Below, piece after piece: positions 27,548 through 36,372 of a DNA stretch of 55,943 bases; positions within the stretch are counted from its first letter, which is position 1, and the number at the start of each line of letters is the position of its first letter. Origin of the DNA: NORP181 sp047623555. GTDB lineage: Bacteria; Pseudomonadota; Alphaproteobacteria; Rhodobacterales; Rhodobacteraceae. The translations under genes and the position numbers were made by a program. The notes under the pieces were generated by a model. That model was not told where the DNA came from. It did not search any database and worked only from the letters and a program-made list of their open reading frames with translations. The stretch is taken from the NCBI GenBank assembly GCA_047623555.1, contig JBLHMP010000016.1:1-55943 (forward strand), in the 5' to 3' direction.

Positions 27548-28816
27548 ATGCCTATTGAAATCCTGATGCCCGCCCTCTCGCCTACCATGGAGGAAGGCAC
27601 ATTGGCCAAATGGCTGGTCAAAGAGGGCGATACTGTCGTTTCCGGCGACCTGCTGGCCGAAATCGAAACCGACAAAGCCACGATGGAGTTTGAGGCCGTT
27701 GACGAAGGTATCATCGGTAAGATTTTGATCGCTGAAGGCAGCGAAGGCGTTAAGGTTAACGCAGTGATTGCCGTATTGCTTGAGGATGGCGAAAGCGCGG
27801 GTGACATCGAGGCCGCACCTGCCGCTGTTGCCGCTCCCGCATCCGCCGCTGTCGTTGAGGCGGCAGTTGTTGCCCTGGCACCTGCCCCACAAGCCAAAGA
27901 CGGCAGCCGCCTGTTCGCCACGCCGCTTGCCCGCCGCATCGCTGCCGACAAAGGCGTTGATTTAACCCAAATCACCGGCTCAGGCCCCCATGGCCGCATC
28001 ATCAAGGCCGATGTAATTGGATCAACCGCAACAGCCCCTGCTCCAGCGGTTGCTGCACCCGAAGCCACGCCAGCTATGGCGACCGGCCCGTCCGCAGATA
28101 CAGTCGCGCGCATGTATGAAGATCGCGAATACGAAGAAATTCCGCTGACAGGCATGCGCAAGATCATCGCTGCCCGCCTGACCGAGGCAAAACAGTCGAT
28201 CCCGCATTTCTATCTGCGTCGTGATATCAAGCTGGATGCCTTGCTGAAATTCCGCGCCGAACTGAACGCGCAGCTCGCACCGCGGGGCATAAAACTGTCG
28301 GTGAATGATTTCATCATCAAAGCTTGCGCCTTGGCACTACAAACGGTTCCAGACGCCAATTCCGTCTGGGCTGGCGACCGGATGTTGAAACTGAAACCCT
28401 CAGATGTCGCGGTAGCCGTCGCCATCGAAGGCGGGTTGTTTACCCCGGTCCTGAAAGACGCCGAACTGAAATCTCTCTCGGCCCTTTCGGCTGAAATGAA
28501 AGATCTCGCCGCCCGGGCCCGTGACAAAAAACTCGCGCCGCACGAATATCAGGGCGGCAGCTTTGCCATCTCTAATCTCGGCATGATGGGCATCGACAAC
28601 TTTGATGCGGTCATCAATCCACCGCATGGCGCAATTCTGGCCGTTGGCGCCGGTGTCAAAAAACCCGTTGTCGGCAAAGATGGCGAACTGGCCGTTGCCA
28701 CGGTGATGTCCGTCACGCTGTCCGTCGATCACCGCGTCATCGACGGCGCGCTTGGTGCGCAACTATTGCAGGCCATCGTCGACAATCTGGAAAACCCGAT
28801 GGTCATGCTGGCGTAA
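27548..28816 (+). CDS. pdhC: Dihydrolipoamide acetyltransferase (E2) of pyruvate dehydrogenase
   Basis: 422 residues. Order of domains: lipoyl domain (1-78, Lys in ETDKATMEF), alanine-proline linker, peripheral subunit-binding domain (FATPLARRIAADKGVDLTQITGSGPHGRIIKADV, ~121-155), second linker, acetyltransferase core with SLDVNDF-type and VTLSVDHRVIDGALGAQLL (~395, catalytic His-Arg-Asp-Gly). It passes the acetyl group to CoA and binds E1 and E3. GTG/AAG site AAGAGG lies before ATG. Last gene of the operon; a hairpin terminator follows at 28902. Confidence 0.97.
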   Translation: MPIEILMPALSPTMEEGTLAKWLVKEGDTVVSGDLLAEIETDKATMEFEAVDEGIIGKILIAEGSEGVKVNAVIAVLLEDGESAGDIEAAPAAVAAPASAAVVEAAVVALAPAPQAKDGSRLFATPLARRIAADKGVDLTQITGSGPHGRIIKADVIGSTATAPAPAVAAPEATPAMATGPSADTVARMYEDREYEEIPLTGMRKIIAARLTEAKQSIPHFYLRRDIKLDALLKFRAELNAQLAPRGIKLSVNDFIIKACALALQTVPDANSVWAGDRMLKLKPSDVAVAVAIEGGLFTPVLKDAELKSLSALSAEMKDLAARARDKKLAPHEYQGGSFAISNLGMMGIDNFDAVINPPHGAILAVGAGVKKPVVGKDGELAVATVMSVTLSVDHRVIDGALGAQLLQAIVDNLENPMVMLA

Positions 28817-28831
28817 CCGCTTTTCTTCTTT

Positions 28832-28867
28832 CCAAAAATATCCTGGGGGCCAAAAATATCCTGGGGG
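28832..28867. repeat. 18-bp tandem duplication after pdhC
   Basis: CCAAAAATATCCTGGGGG is present twice in a row. It is followed by GGGGCAAAGCCCC, a short hairpin. The preceding TTTTCTTCTTT resembles the leader of the structured repeats at 1161 and 24564, so these may belong to one larger family of 3'-end elements. Confidence 0.75.
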
Positions 28868-28901
28868 ATAGGGGCAAAGCCCCCAACTGCGCTACAGGAA
28901 C

Positions 28902-28932
28902 AAAAAACGCCACCTCAATGGGTGGCGTTTTT
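28902..28932. terminator. Bidirectional terminator between pdhC and cysE
   Basis: AACGCCACC and GGTGGCGTT pair around a small AT-rich loop, with A-run on the left and TTTTT on the right. It serves pdhC (plus) and cysE (minus), which converge here. Confidence 0.85.
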
Positions 28933-28952
28933 CAATTCAAACTCGAATAATA

Positions 28953-29762
28953 TCAGGGCTTTGCGCCAAACATCTGGTCCATCTTCACCGATGGCTGATC
29001 ACAGCCCGCTTCGCCGACGATCTTGGCCGGAATGCCAGCAACTGTCTTGCAGGGCGGCACATCCTGCAACACCACAGACCCGGCCGCTACGCGACTGCAA
29101 TGACCAACGGTGATATTGCCCAGCACCTTGGCCCCGGCCCCGATCAGCACACCATCGCCAATCTTGGGATGCCGATCTTCTTCTTCTTTCCCGGTCCCGC
29201 CAAGCGTCACCGAATGCAGCATCGACACATTGTCACCCACCACAGCAGTCTCGCCAATGACGATGGAATGGGCGTGGTCAATCATGATTCCGCGTCCGAT
29301 CCTGGCCGCCGGATGGATATCGATGCCAAAAATCTCGGACACCCGCATCTGGAAAAAATACGCCAGATCATGTTGACCATTTCCCCACAACCAATGCCCA
29401 ACCCGGTACGCTTGCATTGCCTGATAGCCCTTGAAATACAGCACTGGCTGCAGCAATCGATGACAGGCCGGGTCGCGTTCAAACACTGCTACCAAATCTG
29501 CCCGTGCCGCCTCAACCAGGTCAGGCTCTTCGCGATAGGCGCGATCCGCGATTTCCCGCAACACCAACATCGACATCTCATTGGACGTCAATTTCGCCGC
29601 AATCCGATAGGACAACGCCTTTTCCAGCGAATTATGATGCAAGATACAGGCATGCACCAATCCGCCCATTAGCGGTTCATTGGCGACCGCTTCTTGGGCC
29701 TCGGTTGTGATACGATCCCAAACCGGATCAACAGCTGTTAAATTGGCGCGCGTTACAATCAT
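28953..29762 (-). CDS. cysE: Serine O-acetyltransferase
   Basis: 269 residues from ATG 29762 (AAGG 9 nt upstream), although an in-frame ATG at 29798 exists. It makes O-acetylserine for cysteine synthesis. The N-terminal helical part is followed by left-handed beta-helix hexapeptides (IHPAARIGRGIMIDHAHSIVIGETAVVGDNVSMLHSVTLGGTG, VLIGAGAKVLGNITVGHCSRVAAGSVVLQDVPP), with catalytic His of DHAHSIV. It converges on pdhC and is divergent from the DksA-like pseudogene. Confidence 0.95.
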   Translation of the reverse strand: MIVTRANLTAVDPVWDRITTEAQEAVANEPLMGGLVHACILHHNSLEKALSYRIAAKLTSNEMSMLVLREIADRAYREEPDLVEAARADLVAVFERDPACHRLLQPVLYFKGYQAMQAYRVGHWLWGNGQHDLAYFFQMRVSEIFGIDIHPAARIGRGIMIDHAHSIVIGETAVVGDNVSMLHSVTLGGTGKEEEDRHPKIGDGVLIGAGAKVLGNITVGHCSRVAAGSVVLQDVPPCKTVAGIPAKIVGEAGCDQPSVKMDQMFGAKP

Positions 29763-29839
29763 GGCAAAAACCCTTATTCTGCACTTGTGAGTATGCATCT
29801 ATGTGCGAATTGGGCAAACGCAAACCTGTGATGGGCATT

Positions 29840-30186
29840 ATGTCAAAAATGAATGAATTGGACGTCCCTCGCATCGCCACCAAAATTCACACTCGTTTGC
29901 GTGAAATTGAGGCGCAAAACCAACTGGGACAGGAGGCTCAGGCCGTTGTTGAACCGGATCAGCAGGCAATTGGCCGCCTCAGCCGTATGGACGCGCTGCA
30001 ACACGTGGCGATGGGGCGGGCACAACAAGCCCGGCGAAACACCGAGGTTTAGCGCCTAGATTTCACCGTTGCCGAATGAAAGACGCCGAATGCGGCTTTT
30101 ATAAACACTGCGACGATGCCATTGCAGCCAAGCGGCCAAACCTAGATCCAGCCGCCAGAAAATGCATCAGCTGCGCCGCTCAGTAA
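29840..30186 (+). pseudogene. DksA/TraR-type zinc-finger protein, frameshifted
   Basis: The first frame reads MSKMNELDVPRIATKIHTRL then a coiled-coil-like region (EAQNQLGQEAQAVV, RMDALQHVAMGRAQQARRNTEV) and stops at 30052. After one base change between ~30040 and 30058, the next frame carries MKDAECGFYKHCDDAIAAKR and CISCAAQ, the DksA/TraR zinc-finger end, stopping at 30186. Rejoined, it is ~115 residues. The finger keeps three of the usual four cysteines: the first is Tyr (FYKHC in place of the usual FCxxC). So it was likely already altered, or became a pseudogene. Intact relatives bind RNA polymerase. Confidence 0.8.
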
Positions 30187-30463
30187 CCTGATGCGTGATC
30201 AGCGCCCGCAGGACCATCTCAAAACAGGCGCAGTAATCTATACACGAAAACGACGGTTCATCCGCCAGCACCCGTTTTCGCGCCGCGCCCATCAACGACC
30301 CGTTCCCCCACACAGAATGCGACCGCCCGGTGCTTTGAAAATGCGTATCCGCCGCCTCGGCTTCGTTTATCATCCGGGCACATAATGCGGCCCGGATAAC
30401 GTTTGGCACATTCAACAACACTCTGGCAGCACTGCTAACGTCACCATGCAGAACCGGACGCAT
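30167..30463 (-). CDS. Small GTA-linked protein (DUF7742-like), end of the GTA cluster
   Basis: 98 residues. MRPVLHGDVSSAARVLLNVP, then an alanine-rich helical stretch (AALCARMINEAEAADTHF), WGNGSLMGAA and FEMVLRALITHQ. Genes with this pattern lie just after the megatron gene of RcGTA-type clusters; I recall them as DUF7742. The role is unknown. Its ATG lies 6 nt past the megatron stop, so it is in the same transcript. It also overlaps the 3' end of the DksA-like pseudogene on the other strand by 20 bp. Confidence 0.75.
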   Translation of the reverse strand: MRPVLHGDVSSAARVLLNVPNVIRAALCARMINEAEAADTHFQSTGRSHSVWGNGSLMGAARKRVLADEPSFSCIDYCACFEMVLRALITHQVTERRS

Positions 30464-30468
30464 TTGCG

Positions 30469-33400
30469 CTAAACCACCAGATCCGTGGACGCGTATAACC
30501 CCGGCCCAAAACGCGCCGAAATCTGCGCCACTTCAATGGTGACCATCCCCGTTAGACCATCCGCCGTGCGCTGCTGCGCCGTATAGGTCCAGATCGGAGA
30601 GGACACATTCGCCTCGCGTATAACCGTTGCCCCCAGACGCACTCGAACTAGATACAACTCGGTTTCTTCGCCCAACGGCACCTCTGGCAAATCCCAGGCA
30701 TCGCCATCAATCCGCGTGCGCCGCACCCAGTCAAAGACGGCGTCTCCACCTATCGTGTAGTCTGTGCGCAAATGGCACGGTGCATACGGGCGCAGCCCAT
30801 TGCCATCAAAGGCCTCGATCAGATGCACATAGGACGGGTCAGAATATCCCCTACGCGCCGGACCAATCCGGTAATGCCGTGCCATTCGCCGCTGCGCACT
30901 GCGCAGCCCGATCTGACCCGGAGTGCCATCCAACACCACAATCCATGACCCAGTCGGCCACGCCTGCGGCATCAACCCGTCACTACCAAGCTGCCCACGC
31001 AACCGCCCTGACAACCAATATGTATCCGGTGCGATCAAATCCGCTGTCTGAAACTGAAACAGCTCCCACGCCCCGGATGAGCCATCCCCGATTGCCACCA
31101 AATTGGCCCCGTTCAATACGGCCTCGGCCGAACGCGATTCAAATGCGCCGCTGATCAGCTTAACCTGTAACGGAGCGCCATTGTCCCACCGCCCAGACGG
31201 CGCTGCGTGCAACGCTGTCTCGGTCACACCAATAATCGAGCGCGCCGCAACAATGTCGTTCAGCACATAGCTCTCATCACTACCAGAGGCATACACAGCC
31301 ACCGATCCTGGCCAAGGTTGCGACGTCACCGCGAGATGTGGCGCATGTTCAACCTCTTCGCCAGTAATCAGCGGCAGATCAAGGAACAAAGGCAGCACCG
31401 GCACAGGTGGCACAAACCCTGACGCCACAGGTGTGTCATCCGGAAACTCAGATGGCAGATAAACCTCAGGCTCAATTCGCACGGCCTCGACCAATTGCAA
31501 ATCCGACTGCTCCACCCGGTCTATGCGATACAAAACATCCCCCGCCTCGCCCGCCAGCGACACCACATCCCCGGCTCCCAGATGCATCATCGACGGTGGC
31601 AAGGCAAAGCGCACCGTATCCCGTGATACCCGCGACTCGGTCAACCAACGTTCGGCAACCATGCGCCCTTCGCCCCGGGTCATCGACAGCGCCAGATCGC
31701 GCCCAGTCACCGCATGCGTCGCCTCATCCGGCAATACCGCCTCTTCGGCCACCGCATCATGGGTGGCATCCGATTGCAGGAACCGCAGCCGCACCCGCCC
31801 GATCATTTCGGCCTCGCTGTCACGCACCAAGTCAACCAACCCGCCGATTTCACCACTTTCCGCCAGCAATTCACGGTCCAAAACTTCGGCCCGTGCGCCG
31901 TGGCGCATAACAAACCCCAGCACCCCATCCCGCTCAATCGCATCAAAACCATACCGCAGCATCAACGGTTGCAACGCCGTGCGCGCATCCGCTACCTGAT
32001 TGACGATATAGCCGCGAACAACACCGTAAAGCGTGCTGGTATCAATCGCAGTCAAACCCGAACGCCGACAGATTTCACGCACAACCGACGCCAATGTCCG
32101 CGCCCCTGAACGTCCGTTTAGCCAATGACCCCGGGCATAATTTTCACCATCACTCCACAGTTCTCGGGTATTGGGAAAGGCTGGAAACGGCCGTGTATCC
32201 CAGGCCCAGACATAAGCATTGGACAGATCAATCATCGCGCCTTCGTATTGATCCGATTGCGGGTTATTCACAGGCTTTGACCAGTAGCCCAGCACGGTAT
32301 TCAGATACTGACTTTGGATAAAATCATCGCGCAAACCATTGGAATATTTAGGTAAAAAAGATTCCGAAGACTTTACATCCAGAAATTTATTCGGCTCATT
32401 TGTGCCTTTATCCACAGCTGCACAGCCCAGCTCTGTGAACCAAATCGGTTTGGTTTTCGGCTGCCATTGTGTCGATGCCAGCTGCCTAACTCCGCCAATG
32501 CGCTCATAGTGTTCATTCTGCCACCAGCCGCGAATATCCTTATAGCGCCACACCCATGGCTCATCATGCTCAAAGTCCGTGATCGGCGTACGGATTTGCG
32601 CCGCCGCTGCTTCGGGCGAATGATAGAACCAGTCATAACCTTCACCACCTTCAATATTGCCGGACAAATAAGCCCGATTGTAGATGTCGTTCCATTCCGC
32701 ATCCACGTGATCATCGCCATCGCGCCAATCCGACAAAGGCATGTAATTGTCGATGCCGACAAAGTCGATATTCGCGTCTGCCCAAAGCGGATCAAGGTGG
32801 AAATAGCGATCGCCACTGCCATCCTGCGGTTGATACCCAAAATACTCGCTCCAATCCGCCGCATAGCCGATTTTTGTCTGCGAACCCAAAAGCGTGCGCA
32901 CCTCGCCCGCTAACGATTGCAACGCCGCCACGGCCGCAAAGCCACCAGCACCGCGAATCTGGGTTAAACCGCGCAGTTCTGAGCCGATACAAAACGACGA
33001 CACACCACCGGCCACCGCACAGAGCGCCGCATAATGCAGAATGAACCGCCGCAGCCCCCAATTGGCAGGCCCAGAATAACTTACTGTGCCGTTCCCTACC
33101 GAGAAATCCGCCGCCGACGCCGTTCCGAAAAACGCCGCAACTTCGGCATCTGCCGTGGCAGTGCCATCTGGCGATCCATCCTGCCCCGGAACCACCGACA
33201 ACGTAATCCGCCCACGCCAGGGCAATTTTGGTTGATCATCCGCACCGCTATACGGGTCGGTCAGGCCATTCCCATCCCGTTGATCCATAAGAATAAAGGG
33301 ATAAAACATCACCCGCTGACCACTGGCGTTCAAATGCTGAATTGCCTCGACGACCGATGCGTCCGCCGGTGTGCCGCCATAAATCGGGCGGTCTTCTACC

Positions 33401-34389
33401 CGGGCGATCTCATCAGCCGCATCACGATTTAACCCAGAAACCGACCAGGGCATGTTTTTGCCATCAATGTTTTTGCGCTCGATCTTGGGCTTTACCTGGC
33501 ATGATCCACAGCGCAGATCACCGCCGAACCATGACACCACCAACGACACCGCATCACAGTGGGGCAATTCCTCTTGCAGGGATTCAACCGAGGTCTCCAA
33601 ATCGCTTTTCCCCGACGGCGAATTGACGTTGGCTACCCGCTGACTGCCCGGCCCGTTTTTGTAATAGACCGGGGTCGTCGCCAGCGCATATTCCCCGGTC
33701 CCCGGGATCAACGCCACACCGCGCACCTGCTGCGCCAGATCATCGTCATAGTCGACAGCTTCGGGCTGTTCCTGACGCACAACTTCGAATGAAAACTGCG
33801 GCACCCGATTGCCAAACGGCTCCAGCGACAGGTTTTCCATCACCACATAGGCGGTGCCGCGATAGGCAGGCACCAGCCCGGCGCCCTCAATCGCCTCAAT
33901 CCCGGCATCCGGCAACTGGTCCATAGCGCCGGAATAAACCCGCATATTCAGATCGTCCCGCGCCACTTCTTCACCATCAGCCCAAACCCGGCCAATGCTA
34001 CTAACCTGACCTTCGCACACCGCAATCGCCAGCGACACACTGTAACTATAGGTCGTCGTTTTGGGTGAACTCGGCGCGCCCTTGCCGCCGCCGCCCGTCG
34101 CCGTTGATGTCTCAAGAAAGTTCGACGACCAGATCACCTGCCCCCCCAACCTCATGCGCCCATAAACCTGCGAAATCGGAGCGCCGTCACCAGTTTGGGT
34201 AAGGCGGAACCGGTCCACCTTACCCATTTCAACCGGTTCAGATCCCGACCCTAAAATCCGCTCGTCAATCGCTTTGCCCAGCGTCGCACCTACAGCCCGA
34301 CCAATCGCCACAGACGCGATTCCAGCCACAGATCCGCCAACGGATCCACCAATAGCGGCCCCTGCCGCCGCAAGAAGTATCGTCGCCAT
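30469..34389 (-). CDS. g15: GTA baseplate megatron protein (g15), phage tail host-specificity type
   Basis: 1306 residues, the largest gene of the cluster. N-terminal AIDERILGSGSEPVEMGKVDRFRLTQTGDGAPISQVYGRMRLGGQVIWSS is a baseplate hub start; the middle (~430-760) carries a TIM-barrel glycosidase-like region (YAADWSEYFGYQPQDG, IWFTELGCAAVDKG with Glu as possible acid) and the last third is a tail-tip beta domain with CSWP-type folds. In the RcGTA particle this protein forms the spike and is thought to degrade or pierce the envelope. Its start overlaps the stop of the peptidase gene. Confidence 0.93.
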   Translation of the reverse strand: MATILLAAAGAAIGGSVGGSVAGIASVAIGRAVGATLGKAIDERILGSGSEPVEMGKVDRFRLTQTGDGAPISQVYGRMRLGGQVIWSSNFLETSTATGGGGKGAPSSPKTTTYSYSVSLAIAVCEGQVSSIGRVWADGEEVARDDLNMRVYSGAMDQLPDAGIEAIEGAGLVPAYRGTAYVVMENLSLEPFGNRVPQFSFEVVRQEQPEAVDYDDDLAQQVRGVALIPGTGEYALATTPVYYKNGPGSQRVANVNSPSGKSDLETSVESLQEELPHCDAVSLVVSWFGGDLRCGSCQVKPKIERKNIDGKNMPWSVSGLNRDAADEIARVEDRPIYGGTPADASVVEAIQHLNASGQRVMFYPFILMDQRDGNGLTDPYSGADDQPKLPWRGRITLSVVPGQDGSPDGTATADAEVAAFFGTASAADFSVGNGTVSYSGPANWGLRRFILHYAALCAVAGGVSSFCIGSELRGLTQIRGAGGFAAVAALQSLAGEVRTLLGSQTKIGYAADWSEYFGYQPQDGSGDRYFHLDPLWADANIDFVGIDNYMPLSDWRDGDDHVDAEWNDIYNRAYLSGNIEGGEGYDWFYHSPEAAAAQIRTPITDFEHDEPWVWRYKDIRGWWQNEHYERIGGVRQLASTQWQPKTKPIWFTELGCAAVDKGTNEPNKFLDVKSSESFLPKYSNGLRDDFIQSQYLNTVLGYWSKPVNNPQSDQYEGAMIDLSNAYVWAWDTRPFPAFPNTRELWSDGENYARGHWLNGRSGARTLASVVREICRRSGLTAIDTSTLYGVVRGYIVNQVADARTALQPLMLRYGFDAIERDGVLGFVMRHGARAEVLDRELLAESGEIGGLVDLVRDSEAEMIGRVRLRFLQSDATHDAVAEEAVLPDEATHAVTGRDLALSMTRGEGRMVAERWLTESRVSRDTVRFALPPSMMHLGAGDVVSLAGEAGDVLYRIDRVEQSDLQLVEAVRIEPEVYLPSEFPDDTPVASGFVPPVPVLPLFLDLPLITGEEVEHAPHLAVTSQPWPGSVAVYASGSDESYVLNDIVAARSIIGVTETALHAAPSGRWDNGAPLQVKLISGAFESRSAEAVLNGANLVAIGDGSSGAWELFQFQTADLIAPDTYWLSGRLRGQLGSDGLMPQAWPTGSWIVVLDGTPGQIGLRSAQRRMARHYRIGPARRGYSDPSYVHLIEAFDGNGLRPYAPCHLRTDYTIGGDAVFDWVRRTRIDGDAWDLPEVPLGEETELYLVRVRLGATVIREANVSSPIWTYTAQQRTADGLTGMVTIEVAQISARFGPGLYASTDLVV

Positions 34390-34832
34390 CAGCTTACCTC
34401 CAAGGGAAATTCAAATCGCGCCACAATGCGCCGCCGCCAAGGCGCGCTTAGAGGGCTTTCCACCACGCCATGCCCAAAATAGGCATGTACAAATGCGCCC
34501 GAAGGCGCGCGTTCCGTCACAATACCCAGATGTTTGGCCACCGATCCGGCGCGCATCCGAAACAGGATCACGTCGCCGGGTTTTGGCACATCCATCGGGA
34601 TTTCGCGCAGATGCCGCCGCGCCGCGTGCCACAATTGCTCGTCACCAGAAGGTTCCGACCAATCCATCGAATAGGCGGGCACGACCTCTGGCTCTCGCCC
34701 GAACAGATCCCGCCAAACGCCGCGCACCAGCCCCAGACAATCCGTGCCAGCGCCACGCCGCGCCGCCTGATGCCGATAGGGGGTCCCAATCCACGTCCGC
34801 GCCGATTCAACCACATCAGACCCCGTCATCAC
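34389..34832 (-). CDS. g14: GTA cell-wall peptidase (g14), NlpC/P60 family
   Basis: 147 residues. Catalytic residues of the NlpC/P60 fold are visible: Cys in RGAGTDCLGLVRG (~32), His in KHLGIVTE (~103) and a third polar residue soon after, with ARTWIGTPYRH preceding the Cys. It should cleave peptide cross-links during DNA injection, inside the particle tail tip. It overlaps the hub gene by 4 bp and the megatron start by 1 bp, in the usual g13-g14-g15 order. Confidence 0.95.
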   Translation of the reverse strand: MMTGSDVVESARTWIGTPYRHQAARRGAGTDCLGLVRGVWRDLFGREPEVVPAYSMDWSEPSGDEQLWHAARRHLREIPMDVPKPGDVILFRMRAGSVAKHLGIVTERAPSGAFVHAYFGHGVVESPLSAPWRRRIVARFEFPLEVS

Positions 34833-35716
34833 CGACGACTCCCGCCGGAATTGGTACCGCTGCGTTTCGCAACTGCCATCATCCAGTCTTCGCCAGGAAT
34901 GTCAGGAAAGCCCTGAAAGTTGATGAAATTGTTGAACTTTAACCGACAGGTTTCCATCCGTTTATCGCACCCCGCCTCAAGCCGCACCATATCACCAACC
35001 GCCACGGCCCCGCGCACCGGCTCCCACAACTCCACCATCCGCACGCCATCGACAAACCGATCCCGCTTGATCTGCCCCCAGAGCCCGGCCGCATCCCCAT
35101 CGACAACAACCAACCGTCCGCGCGCAAACCATCCCGGCTCAAACTCATTCAAATTCGGCCATGAAAACACCTGTGCCCCGTCAACAGACGCAACAACCAC
35201 TGTCTCGGAATACCCCGGGTCTGAGAGCGCGAATTGACAGCTACTATCGCCCAAAACCGCACTACACGGTTTCTGATAGACCCGCCCCAAGGGGCGATTC
35301 AGCGCCTCGGTCAGCCCGCGCAATTCCGCCTGAAACGCCCCGCCACTGCGGCGCAATTCGCCGATCGACCCGCGAAACTGCAACCAACGCACATTTGGGT
35401 CGGCCCAATTCACCATCCACGCCAGCACCTCGGCCCCATCAAAACGCCCGGCCTCAATATCCGCCTCGCGCACCGCCGCCTCGCTCAGACCACCGATGGC
35501 CTCGGAATTATCCACCGACAACCCGGTGCTTTGCTGCAACGCAACCGCCGTCAGGCCGGTATCAGCACGAAACACAATTCCATCAAATTCAATCGCCAGA
35601 TCATGATCGGTAAATCCATACTGAACCCCATCCGCCCGCGTGATCGCCCAGCAGCGCGCCAACGTCGTCAGCCCCGCCGCAACATGCGCCTTAAACGCTG
35701 CATTCATGCCCACCAT
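34829..35716 (-). CDS. g13: GTA hub protein (g13), DUF2163
   Basis: 295 residues. It begins HVAAGLTTLARCWAITRADG and TDHDLAIEFDGIVFRAD, conserved DUF2163 openers, and its C-terminal part is the phage BR0599-like domain. Cysteines cluster in PCSAVLGDSSCQFAL and EAGCDKRMETCRLKFNN, which fits a metal or Fe-S site proposed for this hub family. It links the tail tube to the megatron. The ATG overlaps the stop of g12 (TGATG). Confidence 0.94.
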   Translation of the reverse strand: MVGMNAAFKAHVAAGLTTLARCWAITRADGVQYGFTDHDLAIEFDGIVFRADTGLTAVALQQSTGLSVDNSEAIGGLSEAAVREADIEAGRFDGAEVLAWMVNWADPNVRWLQFRGSIGELRRSGGAFQAELRGLTEALNRPLGRVYQKPCSAVLGDSSCQFALSDPGYSETVVVASVDGAQVFSWPNLNEFEPGWFARGRLVVVDGDAAGLWGQIKRDRFVDGVRMVELWEPVRGAVAVGDMVRLEAGCDKRMETCRLKFNNFINFQGFPDIPGEDWMMAVAKRSGTNSGGSRR

Positions 35717-36348
35717 CAGATCCGCACCTCAACCACTGGCACATTCGGCACGTCGCCGGCCTGGAAACTGGCCACACTGGTTTGGATGCGGTCAGTGTCA
35801 AACCGCACCGGCACGTCAAATTCAAATCCGGCAGTGATCGCCATGGTTTCGGCCGGGGCATATGAAAAGGTGATCAACCCGGTTGTCTCATCAACCGTAT
35901 AGTCCACCGCCTCTTGCATCTCGTCCTGCTCAATTCCAACCCGAACAGTCCCAACAACCGGTTTGCCAATCGGGCGCGCATAGCTGAATTCGCCGGACCT
36001 ATAGGTTTTGACCAGCGGAAATACCGTTTGATGACCATCGCCCAGCGCAATCACCTGATCGCGAAACGACACGTCGCCGGACGCTTTGGACGATTTGAAA
36101 TCCGCCCAGTCTTTCCAGCGAAAGCCAAACAACTGCCCGCGCCGCGCCTCAAAGAACGAGATGAGCGTTTCAACGTCGTCCAGCGATCGCATCCCCAACC
36201 CGGCATCATAGCGCCGTTTGGAATGCGCCCAGGGCGTGTTGCGCTCTTCAAAACCATTGGCGAGCGTCACCACATCCGTGCGCCTCTCGGGCCCGCCGAT
36301 CGAGCCAAAACTAAGCGATGTCGGAAATCTAACATCATGAAAGTTCAT
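35716..36348 (-). CDS. g12: GTA distal tail protein (g12), DUF2460
   Basis: 210 residues. MNFHDVRFPTSLSFGSIGGPERRTDVVTLANGFEERNTPWAHSKRRYDAG is the conserved DUF2460 start, and SFFEARRGQLFGFRWKDWADFKS follows. It forms the ring at the end of the tail tube. The start ATG has a GGGG site before it. It lies 25 bp past the proper end of g11. Confidence 0.94.
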   Translation of the reverse strand: MNFHDVRFPTSLSFGSIGGPERRTDVVTLANGFEERNTPWAHSKRRYDAGLGMRSLDDVETLISFFEARRGQLFGFRWKDWADFKSSKASGDVSFRDQVIALGDGHQTVFPLVKTYRSGEFSYARPIGKPVVGTVRVGIEQDEMQEAVDYTVDETTGLITFSYAPAETMAITAGFEFDVPVRFDTDRIQTSVASFQAGDVPNVPVVEVRI

Positions 36349-36372
36349 AGAATTTCCCCCAATCTGTCCGGT

